Shown piece after piece: positions 34,231 through 44,763 of a DNA stretch of 64,000 nucleotides. Position 1 is the first letter of the stretch; each line of letters opens with the position of its first letter. A program made the position numbers and the translations under genes. The notes under the pieces were generated by a model, which was not told the DNA's origin, did not search any database, and saw only the letters and a program-made list of their open reading frames with translations. The stretch is taken from NCBI RefSeq assembly GCF_033807715.1, contig NC_084609.1:35105850-35169849 (forward strand), read 5' to 3'. This DNA is from Cololabis saira. Taxonomy: Eukaryota > Chordata > Actinopteri > Beloniformes > Belonidae.

Positions 34231-34659
34231 GCCTGATTTAAACCAACGCAGAACCTACGGCGTTGCCGTGACGCCGTCGTGAATCCTTCGGACTTCTCCG
34301 TCACCGCCCCAGAGCGCTAGTTGATACTTTGTTTAGCTTCCGGTTTTTCCGGTCACAGTGAATCAAAGAGATAAGGACAACTATTGTGCAAAAAACCAAA
34401 ACAACCCAAAAAATCACACACACACACGAAGAAAAGAGCGCTGAAAGTTCACTACTGTTTCACGAACCGGAACCGGAAATGCGTTGCTACCAATCAAACC
34501 AATCACAGCCCTCTCCGTCTGCGTTGGGGTCTGCGTCGCCTCGACCCACAGTTACAATTTTTGGGAGGTGCACGTCAGCTCCGGCGTAGGCTACGGAGAG
34601 ACTCCTGCGTAGCCGCGTACCCTACGGCGTAGGTTTAACGCAGAAACATAATTCAGCCT
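34231..34659. mobile_element. GGCTGATTTATGG-family MITE with extra internal sequence
   Basis: The ends GCCTGATTTAAACC and CATAATTCAGCC, with adjacent CTACGGCG motifs, identify the family, but the core is longer (about 430 bp) than the ~110-140 bp of other copies. It is inserted in a Rex1 3' UTR. Confidence 0.75.
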
Positions 34660-34750
34660 TAAAGGGGAGTTTTTCTCCCACTAGGGCAGTTTTTACCTGC
34701 CATTGTTTATGTTATGTTTATGTAATAATTGTTTGGGGGTCATGTTCTGG

Positions 34751-36073
34751 GTCCTCATTTATAAAAGAGTACGTAGGATCCACACTAAAAGTGCACGTAA
34801 AGCCAAAAGCCGAAAATGACGGGCGCAAAAAAAAAAATCTGGATTTATAAAACCATGTGCATGCACACTTGCACGCAATGTTCGCTTTATAAATCACAGT
34901 CCAGCTGGAAGGTTGCGCAGCTGAATTCGCCTCATATCCCGCCCTCTACACGCCCACTTTTTACCATATATGGGCAATGCAAAGTAGTATTTGCATATGA
35001 ATGAGCCTGCTGAGCATGCGCAGCGGCTTCCTGCAGCCTGTTTGTGCGTCAGGATGAATGAGATGTGTTGAGCCACCGTGCCACTAAATTTCACGGAGAC
35101 TGAGATGGAGATGTTGTGGATGAGGTGGAGGACAGGAAAACCACATTATTTGCTGGTCACAGTAAAAGTAGAAAAAGTATATAAATAGTATAAAATAAAG
35201 CGAGTGAGTGGCAGCACGCCGTTGCTGCGCTAAACGCTGTGAGTGCCCCGGCGCAACAGGGGGGACATGTCCCCCCGTCTTTTCAAAATCATGTTTTTGT
35301 CCCCCCCACTTTTTACAGTTTAAAAACTAGCGGTAGGCTCAGCCTGTAATTGCAAATCATCAAGACACTGTGCGAAGGCGATGCGAGAATGGCCCCGCAG
35401 CCCCGCTCCCCCTCCTCCCCTCCCCTCTCCCCTCTCCCCTCAGTGCTGCTCAAGGCTGATTTATGGTTCTGCGTCACACCAACGCAGAGCCTACGGCGTA
35501 GGTGCGCGTCGCCGCGTACTCTACGGCGTAGGCTCTGCGTCGTTTTAACGCGGAACCATAATTTAGACTTACACCCGCACGTAAAGGTTTCACACGCGCG
35601 TAAAACTCATTATATATATAAAAAAATCTGTGTCCCTTTAGGGGCTCCGTAGAACCCCTAAACGATCTACGGAGCCCCTCATTTGTTCTGTCCTTAGCCA
35701 CTCTACGGTTGTCGCGGTGGGTGTGAGGAGGTTCCCGGCGTGTCCACCGCGGCTGCAGCAGCACCAGAATCCTGACTGACGCTGTGCTTCAAACACAGAG
35801 GGACATGATCAGCGCTATTTTATTATAAGTCCGATATGTGATGACATTATTAAGAGTATGACATGAATATGGCTTCATTTCACCACCTCACCGCCTGCGT
35901 CGCCAGTTCCCCATATTTTAAGTAAGTTCCTACGGGAGGGTCAGGGTTGGCGTAGGGATACGCAGATTTTTCGGTTCGTTTTTTCTTTTTAAATCCCAAC
36001 CTTTGCGTAGAAGGTGGCTTGCGCATCTTTCAGCCCTGTTTTGTGCGCGAGCGAGCTTTATAAATGAGGCCCC
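34751..36073. mobile_element. DNA element with GGGGCCTCATTTATAAA terminal repeats
   Basis: The left end GTCCTCATTTATAAAAG and the right end CTTTATAAATGAGGCCCC are inverted. TGG flanks both sides (34748-34750 and 36074-36076), a possible 3-bp duplication. It contains a palindromic MITE (35452-35572) and a short CCCCCC-rich GGGGGGACATGTCCCCCC palindrome near 35260. Confidence 0.8.
35452..35572. mobile_element. GGCTGATTTATGG-family palindromic MITE
   Basis: GGCTGATTTATGGTTCTGCG opens the copy and CGGAACCATAATTTAGAC closes it, with CTACGGCGTAG motifs at the centre. It is nested in the 34751-36073 element. Confidence 0.8.
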
Positions 36074-36150
36074 TGGTCTCTGGAAAGATCCTAGAGACAA
36101 CTTCTGTTGTAATAAACGATGTATAAATAAAACTGAACTGAATTGAATAA

Positions 36151-36839
36151 TGAGTTGCTGCTCATCAGTTTGGAAGAGGGCGTAAAGTATTTCAAACTAT
36201 TTAGAGTTCCTTCTTCAACAGTGAGAAAGATTAGTTCAGTTTACTGTCAAACAGTATATATTGAACATTTTAAATGTTAGAAAGAGGAAATGAAAGTTGT
36301 TACTCAGTTCCAATAGCATACAAACTAAATAACATGCAGTAGCTAAACAGAACCAATTGAAAACAACTAAATTAAAATATAACTTAAAAACTCCTGTTAT
36401 AAATGTAATACATAGTTGGAACTTAACCAGCGTGTTAACAAGAATAGGGCATTTAATACACTCTTCATTGAGTGGGTGCTGTTGCAGCAGTGAAGTGCAG
36501 GTCACTGGGATCAGCAGCATCACAGCCTGCAGGAAGGAGATGCCCTTTAGCTCGGTGCTTCTGGAGCTGTGCATCCATCCGCCGGAGGGGAGGAGGGTGA
36601 ACAGTTAGTGTGACACATGGGCGGGATCCTCCATGATACCTGACGCTTTGCCTCTGCACCTGCTGAGATAAATGTCGTCTAAGGACGGGAGACCGGCTCT
36701 GCTTATTTCAGACGATTGGTTGCAGTGCCTTCAGGGCGGCTCCCACTCCAAACAGTGGAAAATGTCAGGATGCTCGGCACCACACGCCAGTAAAAGCAGG
36801 TCAGGACGGCCGAGCCAAGGCTCTCCATCCTTGCATTGA
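36151..36839. other. Unassigned spacer
   Basis: No supported gene. Short ORFs on both strands (36236-36608) lack motifs and splice context. Confidence 0.4.
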
Positions 36840-37140
36840 GCGCGTTTACATGGGAAGTTTAATTCCTCTTTAATTCAGAATTAAACTTAAATCCGATTTA
36901 AAATGAGTAAAAATTACAATGTAAACACCTAATTCCGAATGAAAATGGCCATTCCGAATTAAACTTAATTCCGAAGTAAGTGGCTGGTTTATTCTGATTT
37001 TAAATCCAAGTAGAATAATTCTGCGATCATGTATCCACTCATTCCTCTTTAAATTAATTCCGGTCTTTCTTTCTGCTCGTTCCCTCGCCCGTCTGTCTCC
37101 ATGACGCTTATATTACGCGCTGGGCTGGTTTTCCTAACAA
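36840..37140. mobile_element. Fragment of GCGTTTACATG-family element
   Basis: GCGCGTTTACATGGGAAGTT plus repeated AATTCCGAATT/TTAATTC motifs. It is related in theme to 42338-42475 and 59843-60475. The boundaries are unclear. Confidence 0.5.
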
Positions 37141-37454
37141 AGTTTCAAGATGCAGCAGCAGTAAACGCTGGTCAAGAGCAGAGACCATTTATTTAATAAA
37201 TACCGGTAGCTTGGAGGACCTGGAAACAAAACTGCAGCTATTCTTCCTGGGGTCCGACACATAATACACAGTACATTAGAACAAAAAATTAAATGCAACC
37301 CTAAATAGGTAGCATATAAATAAAGAAAAAATAGAGTCATTCCTTTTAACATTTAGATATAGATAAAAACAATACATGTTCATACATTTTATAACATCAA
37401 CAAATTCAAACAATGTATAGTTATCATAGTTTGCACCAATAACCATTTTTAATA

Positions 37455-37527
<73 letters not shown>
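37455..37527. repeat. (AT)n microsatellite
   Basis: About 35 AT dinucleotides. They follow the remains of a minus-strand LINE tail region. Confidence 0.97.
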
Positions 37528-37530
<3 letters not shown>

Positions 37531-37637
37531 ACATACGTTTTATATATATATCTATTCAGGGGATGTTTCTTTACTAACAATTGGAATTCTTTTATGTTAA
37601 TAGTTTGCTTAAAGTGTTTGGGAAGTGGGTTCCATGC

Positions 37638-38717
37638 CAACCTGATCTCACAAAAATCCGTGAAATGCCCACGACCTCTCACCACTATTTTCCGTGGCAC
37701 CAGCACGGAAAGTGGTCAAATTCCGTGTGAGCACCACGGATACTGTACCTATGCAAAGTCAATTGGGATCCGTTGTCGTGATATATACACAGATTATTAC
37801 ATTATTATTATTTATATATCATTCTTTATTATAGTGGCTAAGTGGCTATTTCACATCAGTTACGCCACCTCCGTCATCATGGCGACAGCAAACAACATGG
37901 TTATATACTCGAATTTACGTTAAATACTAAAAAAACACTCGCCGTCAAAATACTGTTAAAACATCATCAAAACACCATTAAAACATCAATAAAACACTGT
38001 TAAAACAGCGTTAAAACATGCTTTTACAAACTGACAGTAACAAACAGTAACTTAACTAGCGTCAAAAACTCATAACTTAGCCACTATAATAAAGAATATA
38101 TAAATAATAATAATTGTCACGGCTCAGACAGGACAGAGAACCCAAATGCACAACACCAGGCAGAATCAGAGTCCAAGAGGCTTTATTCGGGTCCAAGGCA
38201 GGCAGGGGTCAAAACCGGGTAGTCAGGCAGGTCAGGCAAACAATCCGAAGGGGCAGGCAAAATCCCAAAAAAACAGGAGTCATACAGGGTCACAGGCAGG
38301 CAGGCAGGCAGAAACAGAACATGACAGGAAGGCTGGAAAGCGAGGCAAAAACACTCGACGATCTGGCAACAGAAAGGTGGAAATGGGCCGGTTTATGAAG
38401 GGGAACTGCTGATGAGGGAAACCAGGTTTGGAGCTGGGTGGGGAAGCACAGGTGAAGGGAATGAGTGGATTTCTGGCTGATTAGGGTGGCAGGATCTGGA
38501 AAGACAGGGGAGTGAGTTAAAGTAAAAAACTACACTGGGAAACCATGACAATAATGTAATAATCTGTGTATATATCACGACAACGGATCCCAATTGACTT
38601 CGCATAGGTACAGTATCCGTGGTGCTCACACGGAATTATACCATTTCCGTGTTGGTGCCACGGAAAATAGTGGTGAGAGGTCGTGGGCATTTCACGGATT
38701 TTTGTGAGATCAGGTTG
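37638..38717. mobile_element. Long-inverted-repeat transposon with perfect 8-bp TSD
   Basis: The ends CAACCTGATCTCAC and GTGAGATCAGGTTG start inverted arms of about 170 bp that share TCCGTGAAATGCCCACGACC. TTCCATGC occurs immediately outside both ends (37630-37637 and 38718-38725). The loop contains a solo LTR (38115-38550). No transposase is present. Confidence 0.9.
38115..38550 (-). mobile_element. Solo LTR nested in the long-inverted-repeat element
   Basis: Ends TGTCACGG and CCATGACA with ATAAT on both sides (38110-38114 and 38551-38555). On the minus strand it reads TGTCATGG..., a TATA-like CATAAACC region, then GAATAAAGCCTCTTGGACTC, then the CA end, the order expected of U3-R-U5. GGCAGGCAGGCAGGCA is repeated internally. 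No internal genes. Confidence 0.8.
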
Positions 38718-38880
38718 TTCCATGCAGACGTAGCTCTGTACATCCCCGTTCTTTTACCATAGTTTGTCTTTATTTTTGCCAGTGAAAAGTTACCTTTTGA
38801 GTGCATGTCTTGAGCTATGATTTTCTGAACTGTAACATACTTTTTTGTATAAAGTTTGCTGGGTTTTTGATATGGCATGG

Positions 38881-39874
38881 ATCAATCAATATTCAACAGT
38901 TGATTAAGATCCGGTCTCAGTATTCAAATAAGCGTAATCATGGTGTATACTGCAGATGTCATCTTTGCTTGAGGTACACGGTCACATGTTTCTGGCTCAT
39001 AAACGTCAATGCTCTGACTAAAACTCAACCTCAGGGTCAAATTCAGTAAATGAGTCAGACTTATCCTGTGTGTCATTTCTCAGGGTTAAAGAGTCTTGAG
39101 GAAGGATTGTTTTCTCCTGTCAGATCAAATGGATCAGTGAAGAGGCTGGGAGATCTGCTACGACACTGCCGTTTGAGTAACCTGTAGTAACCTAATGATG
39201 TAGACTGACCTGGTAATGTTCTGACCAGGACTGGCTGTCAGAAACTGCAACTACTTAAGGAAGTATACTCAGTAACTTAACTAAGTATCATTTAATATAC
39301 TTTATAGTGTCTATTAAATGACAAAGCTTCTTCACCTCTGTCAGGATGTCTCAATACTGCAGTGACGTCCATAACAACCTTTATGGTGTCACTTCCTTTT
39401 TCTGTCCTGACCTACTTTATTTTTGTATATTCGGCCAATTCTGTCATTCTTTGTAGTTTTTATTTGCTGCAGTTCAAATTTCCTCTTTATTTCATTTTTT
39501 TCTTTGTTTTTTTCACCTAATTTTCAACCTTGAGTTTTTCAAAAACTCTTTGTTTTTGATAACTGGCATTTAGGTGGTTCTGTCTTCATGCAGGGGTTAG
39601 ACGAGGCTGAATCCTCCATCATCAGCAGGACATCTGAGCAAAGAAAGTCAATGAAATAGAGTTTCACAGGGATTTGTTTTCATATGTTGTCTGTTGCCTT
39701 GAAATCCAGTTGCAGGAGGCAACTTGATTCATAAAGATTTGACCTGAAAGTCATTCACATGTACTTATTCAGACATTGTATCCTTAGAGGACTATGGATG
39801 AAAAAGGGATGAAGCAGCAGTAGAAATAACACGAATGGCAAAATAAATACCAGGGAAGGAAAGTTAATTCAATT
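38881..39874. other. Intergenic spacer; nothing recognised
   Basis: AT-rich sequence without a supported exon or repeat boundary. I looked here for an upstream His-containing exon of the protease relic at 41693 and found none. Confidence 0.45.
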
Positions 39875-39965
39875 TTCAATTAAATTGTATTTATATAGCG
39901 TTTATTACAACAGAAGTTGTCTCTAGGCGCTTTCCAGAGACCCAGAACATAAACCCCTGAGCACA
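39875..39965 (-). mobile_element. Rex1 3' end fragment
   Basis: Reverse complement of the last ~90 bp of the Rex1 3' UTR: AAATTGTATTTATATAGCG, AACAGAAGTTGTCTCTAGG and CCAGAACATAAACCCCTGAG. Confidence 0.8.
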
Positions 39966-40489
39966 AAAGTCCATGTTACAAACCAATTTTGACTTCATAA
40001 CAGTGTTGACTGAATGGATTCACATCCAGCTGGGTGGTTTTTCCAGTTTATTTTCCAGGTAAACAGATTTGGGTGAATGAAAAAAAAAACGGTTGTTTGG
40101 GATCAGTGTACTGGCCTTTGTAAATAACTTCTTAGCACTGATTAGATGCAAAAAAGTGCATTTATTCAGAAACTTTTCCAAACGGCTCAATTATGCAGGG
40201 CTAGTGTTATGAGCTATAGGCTACGAATAACATAACAACTCTGAGCTTATACAATTAAGCCTAAGATCATACAACTTTTTACCTAGAATTACACACTAGA
40301 GTTTGGAAATGACAATTAACAAATATAGCCCCATTATACAGAGGGCCACACTTCAGATGTTCAGGACAGCAACAAATACAAATACCTCCAAATACAAATA
40401 CCCTCCACAAGCAAATGGCAACTTCAAGGAGGCCGCGAGGATGTCGGTCACAGCCAGTTACCAGAAATGAGTAAAGCAGACACTGAAGA

Positions 40490-41200
40490 GCCAGTTGAAT
40501 GAAAAGGCAATGCAAGTTTATTTGTAAAGCACAATTCAACACAAGGTAATTCAAAGTGCTTTACATCAACATTAAAAGTGGCAAGACACAATTAAACAGT
40601 AAATAACAAATAAAATAAGAGGTAAAATAATAAAAAGCACAAGTTGTTAAAAGTAAGGGCAGTAGAGTTCAGCAGGTTCATCTCATTCTTACCATGGCAA
40701 GAATTACGTTTCTATACGGTCAAAACGTACAAAGACCGGGTCAAGTACAGGATTACAAAAGTAATCTGTAACAATTCATACGGTGAATTAAACCAATTTG
40801 ACAACTCTATGCCACAATGCCTGTTTCCAGGTCTTATTTCACACAACTGATGAGAATTTCGTTTCTATACGGTCAAAATGTACAAAGACCGGGTTCTACG
40901 TCACAATGCCTGCATTCAGGGCTTATCCATAACTTTGCACGGTTTTCAAAAATCATAAGTATTTAATTTAAGAGTACGCTTAAATAACAAAATGAAATAA
41001 AATAAGAAAAGAGGTAAAATAATGAAAAGCACAAGTTGTTAAAAAGTAAGGGCAGTAGAGTAGAGCAGGTAAAGTAAACTGGAAATGGAATGATCTAACC
41101 AGGCAGTGGTCAGAGTACAGAAACATCCGGACTGAATATGGGTTGGAAATCCCAAAGTCAAGGTCCTGTAGGACTTCCAGATCAAGATCAAAAACCAACC
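40490..41200 (-). mobile_element. LINE 3' end with a 70-bp direct duplication
   Basis: GCAAGTTTATTTGTAAAGCA and TAATTCAAAGTGCTTTACAT are a typical LINE 3' end on the minus strand. A block from AAATAAC to GTAGAG..AGCAGGT occurs at 40602-40678 and again at 40983-41070. Between them about 300 bp contain CGTTTCTATACGGTCAAAA twice (40706 and 40859). Confidence 0.6.
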
Positions 41201-41247
41201 AGGCATTGTGGGGGTTGGACCAACTCGAGAGCAGTCGTGATTGACGT

Positions 41248-41670
41248 TGTTATGGCCGGCAGAGAACCCAAAAGCAGCAGCACACAGAGCACAAAGTGGT
41301 AGTAGTCTGGTTCACTTTATTTCCCAACAGGGGCGAAGAGCAGGCAGGAAGGCAGGACCGGGATCAGGCATGAATCAGTGTCAGGTTGGGAAGACAAGGT
41401 CAGGCACCGGAGAGCAGGAGACAAGGCAGAGTCCAGGAACAGGCAGGGTCGGCAACGGGAGGTCAGGGCAGGGAACGCTGGAGAGTCTTGCATGGCAAAG
41501 AAACAATCTGGCAGTGGGCAAAGAGGAGAGTGGAGTTTATAACTTCTTGATTGCTGAGGAGCTGCAGCTGGAAGAGCAGGTGACTGGAGTGAGTGATGAG
41601 CTGGGCGTGGCTAACGAGGTGGGCGTGGCTGGCAGATGGAGTGAGCAGGAGAGAGGGGAGTGGAAAACCA
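41248..41670 (-). mobile_element. LTR-like fragment upstream of protease relic
   Basis: Same layout as the LTR at 38115-38550: GGCCGGCAGAGAACCCAAAA at one end, a minus-strand AATAAAGTGAACCAG (near 41310), and a TATAAAC (near 41540). A clean TSD was not found. It ends 22 bp before the first coding base of the protease relic. Confidence 0.6.
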
Positions 41671-41692
41671 CTGAAGGCAAGTCTGAGCGCAG

Positions 41693-42319
41693 GAGCCGCA
41701 GCAGCAGTTGGTGGGCGTCTCCTGGATCGTCGTGCACCGCGGCTACGACACCCGCACCACAGAGGGCGACGTGGCCCTGCTGAGGCTGCAGCGCCCCCTG
41801 GTGTTCAACCAGTTCGTCAGACCCATCGACATCTGGACGGTGCCGCTGCTGGAGGCCATGAGGTGCAGCATCACCGGCTGGGGCTCGACCCGAGAGAGTG
41901 AGGACGGGGTTGGGTTCTGCTCGATCGGGGGGGACTTCCCGGGCCAGAGGTCCTCGAGTCCACTGGCTGCAGGAGGTCAACGTGAGCATCATGGCGACGG
42001 ATGCCTGCAACGACTACTACAGTACAAGGGCTGGGTCAAGCCCTCCATGTTCTGTGCTGGGAAGGAGGGAGGAGGAGTCGACACCTGCCAGGGGGATTCT
42101 GGAGGTCCGCTGTCCTGCTTCACCGGGACCCGGCACCAGCTGGCGGGCCTGGTGAGCTGGGGCGTGGGCTGCGGCCGCGCCCAGAAGCCGGGCGTCTACA
42201 CCAGGATCCAGCAGCACGTGGGGTGGATCTCCGACGTCATGAATCAGGTGGAGGTGACCGACGCCGCGGAGGAGGAAGGTGCGTTTCCATCCCAGGCGGG
42301 ACCCGAAGACGGCGACTAA
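41693..42319 (+). pseudogene. 3' half of a trypsin-type serine protease, frameshifted
   Basis: S1 peptidase catalytic domain lacking the N-terminal half. Piece A (41693-41897, acceptor-like AG before it) holds the Asp region EGDVALLRL and SITGWGSTRE. Piece B resumes at 41950 in another frame (RVHWLQEVNVSIMATDAC). Piece C resumes at 42026 with GWVKPSMFCAG, DTCQGDSGGP and SWGVGCG. Asp at position 189 predicts trypsin-like cleavage. A-B could be a 52-nt intron with GTGAGG and AG ends, unusually short. B-C is offset by 5 extra bases (AGTAC, 42021-42025) that cannot be an intron and throw the Ser195 region out of frame. No signal peptide or His57 exon is present upstream; an LTR-like repeat abuts instead. 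It resembles TMPRSS/ovochymase-type domains but has no firm orthologue. Confidence 0.82.
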
Positions 42320-42337
42320 CTTCATGTGAACGAATCT

Positions 42338-42475
42338 TTGACTGCGTTTACATGCAGTCAATAACCCTTTTAAAACCAGAATATACACGGCCATGTAAAC
42401 ACCAATAACCCCTTTGAATAACCGGAATTTGCTCATATTCCGGTTTTTAAAAACCCGAAAATGACTCCTGGGTTA
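42338..42475. mobile_element. GCGTTTACATGCAGTCA-family MITE fragment
   Basis: ACTGCGTTTACATGCAGTCA followed by GGCCATGTAAACACCAATAA and TATTCCGGTTTTTAAAAACC. Matches ends and interior of 59843-60475. An A run follows. Confidence 0.7.
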
Positions 42476-42499
42476 AAAAAAAAAAAAAAAAAAAGTCTG

Positions 42500-42790
42500 A
42501 GCGGAGGACTGACCATGACAAACGTTGCACTGCCAGGAGACAGCAACATCATGAAGAAGGAACACAAGAAACTGGGAAAGTAGCAAGGCTTGAAGGAAGA
42601 CATTAGGGAGATCTGGAAGGTGAATACAGCAGTGTTGGCTGTAGTTGGAGTGGTGTCCTCCAAGCTAGGAGAGTGGCTCCAGAAAATCCCAGGAACAGCA
42701 TCAGAGATATTGGCCCATACACCGGGAGGATATGTCCTGAATAGGTGCAGAATGTATGAGGCATATGAGGTATGATCATACAGTATGTTA
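42500..42790 (+). pseudogene. LINE C-terminal relic (R4/Rex6-like, tentative)
   Basis: The reading frame has ALPGDSN, KEHKKLGK*QGLKEDIREIW, a hydrophobic VLAVVGVVSSKL and WLQKIPGTASEI. This resembles the C-terminal end found in restriction-enzyme-like endonuclease LINEs of fish. One internal stop; no catalytic motif. Confidence 0.5.
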
Positions 42791-42894
42791 TTCAAACTTT
42801 AGAGGGGTTTGTACAATAAACTTCAGATGATATGGATCTATTTTTTCTTTTGCTGTGGTGTCAGCAAACAAGGGCTGATCAAATGAAGTTATAA

Positions 42895-43145
42895 TCAGTA
42901 AAGTAGCATCTCTGCAGACCCCTCACACCCAGGACACAGTCTGGTTGAACTCCTCCCCTCTGGACGGATCTACAGAGCTCTGTACGCTAAAACTGCTCAA
43001 GCTGTTGCTCTGATGAACTCTCATCACTCATAGAGTCTCAGAGAAATCAACCACTGTGCAATAATAATAATGTTAATAATAATAACCACAATGCTGTAAC
43101 AATGCACCTTCAATAACCATGTCTACCTCATACTGATGCACCTTT
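42895..43145 (+). pseudogene. LINE 3' scrap
   Basis: DPSHPGHSLVELLPSGRIYR-type reading followed by a CAATAATAATAATG-rich tail. It resembles the C-terminus of the LINE family at 59150-60612. Too short to classify further. Confidence 0.55.
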
Positions 43146-43613
43146 CACTTTTTTTTAAAATTGTATATAAGAGCTGTATTTGCCTATTTTGTTTGTTTGT
43201 TTGTTTGTTTATTTCGGTCATTTGCGTCTTTATTATTCAATCCCAAAAAAGTTGCTTCAATAAAAAAAAATATTTTCATTCAAACAAATAAATTAATAAA
43301 AAATAAAGAAATCGATTTAAGTGTTGTTTATCTCATTGAAAATATTTTTTTCGATTTGAATGGATTTTTTTTTTATTGAAGTGAAAAAAGTTTAGAAGTC
43401 ATTTTTTTTTTTATTGATTGAAGTGAAAAAAGCTTCGAAGCCTTTTTTTGTTGATTGAATCATTTTGACACAAATCTACCTCCATAATTCTGATTCTGAA
43501 AAGCTAAACAGTCTCACCGAGTGCTGCAAGAACTGCGTGTGTCCACAGGGGGGCAGTAGAGCGACTGTCGCGATGCGGGCTGGGGGAACCGAAGAAGAAG
43601 CAGATGAGCCATT
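43146..43613. other. AT-rich spacer with a GAAGAAGAAG-type LINE tail
   Basis: T- and A-rich low complexity sequence (43150-43460) and, at 43545-43605, a GGGGGGCAGTAGAG...GAAGAAGAAG motif like the LINE end at 46090-46172. Confidence 0.4.
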
Positions 43614-43974
43614 AGGACTGTCTCAGAAAATTAGAATATTGTGATAAAGTTCTTTATTTTCTGTAATGCAATAAAAAAAACAAAAATGTCATACATTCTG
43701 GATTCATTACAAATCAACTGAAATATTGCAAGCCTTTTATTATTTTAATATTGCTGATCATGGCTTACAACTTAAGAAAACTCAAATATCCTATCTCAAA
43801 AAATTAGAATATTCTAGGAATCTTAAGCTGTAAACCATAATCGGCAGTATTTAAATAATAAAAGGCTTGCAATATTTCAGTTGATTTGTAATGAATCCAG
43901 AATGTATGACATTTTTGTTTTTTTTAATTGCATTACAGAAAATCACAATATTCTAATTTTATGAGACAGTCCTG
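43614..43974. mobile_element. Long-TIR MITE (CAGGACTGTCTCAG family), nearly complete
   Basis: About 360 bp that fold into a near-perfect hairpin: AGGACTGTCTCAGAAAATTA at the left is mirrored by ATGAGACAGTCCTG at the right, and TCATACATTCTGGATTCATT by AATGAATCCAGAATGTATGA. TA follows the right end. It has no coding capacity and probably depends on a Tc1/mariner-type transposase. Confidence 0.9.
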
Positions 43975-44763
43975 TATATTAGCACTACAGTGGGTGGAAG
44001 AGGTCAGACCACAAAGAGTGGTCATTTGTTCAGACTCCACTGCAGCCCTGCAGAGCTTCACTTCAAATAAAACAATAAGAGACGACCTAGTGTTGGAAAT
44101 ATTAATGGTGTTGTGGAGGTTATACAGAACTGGAATTACTTTGCAGTTTTGTTGGGTTCCTGTCCACATGGGTGTTCATGGCAATGAGAAAGCAGACAAT
44201 ATTGCTAAAAGAGCACTGAAATTGAGTAGTGAGGTAATTATGGAAATTCCTTTTGGTAATGGTGAAGCAAAATCATGAATTAGAAAGGCAGTGAGGGACT
44301 CATGGCAGAAGATGTGGGACAATGGTGTTAAAGGGAGAAATTTTTATAACATACAGAAGTCAATTAACGTGAAGGTTTTCAAAGGAAAGTGTAGGAGAGA
44401 GGAAGTCATCATTTCTAGATTAAGATTAGGTCATAGTAGTTTAAAATCAACTCTGTATTTAATGGCAAAGTCTGTGTCTGATAAATGTGAGGAGTGTGAT
44501 GTCACAGAGAATGTAGAGCATGTGATTCTTAAATGTGGCAAGTATGAGGTAGAAAGGAACGCTTTAAGAGACAGGATGTACGAGCTGGGACGGGAATGGA
44601 GTTTAGTAGGTTATTAGGGAGGAGTGAGGTGATGAGGGATTGTTATAAGGAAATCCTTGTCTTTCTTAAAGATGCAGGGATAGATAATAGGATATAAATG
44701 TGGTTATCTTATTTTATTTAGGTATTTCCTTTTTTTTTCTCCTTTCCCCCTTTAAGTTAGACT

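Larger units (their letters stand above)
34075..36150 (+). mobile_element. Rex1 3' UTR split twice by other elements
   Basis: Three segments of one Rex1 3' UTR: 34075-34230, 34660-34750 and 36077-36150, ending in (TGAAT)n. The first gap is the palindromic MITE 34231-34659, the second the 34751-36073 element. Joining the segments gives the same order as the uninterrupted copy at 21720-21962. Confidence 0.85.
37530..38880 (-). pseudogene. LINE C-terminal relic split by a transposon
   Basis: On the minus strand, 38878-38726 encodes SKGNFSLAKIKTNYGKRTG and reaches SAWN. The frame is then broken by the 37638-38717 element and resumes at 37629 with PLPKHFKQTINIKEFQ and LLVKKHPLN. This is the usual C-terminal end of a jockey/CR1-type reverse transcriptase. 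Removing the insertion and one copy of its TSD restores contiguity. No catalytic region survives. Confidence 0.75.

Noticed and set aside
43980..44617. Host RNase H gene
   Set aside because: RNase H followed by the cysteine motif and LINE 3' UTR fits a Nimb/I-type retrotransposon; a stop separates the parts.
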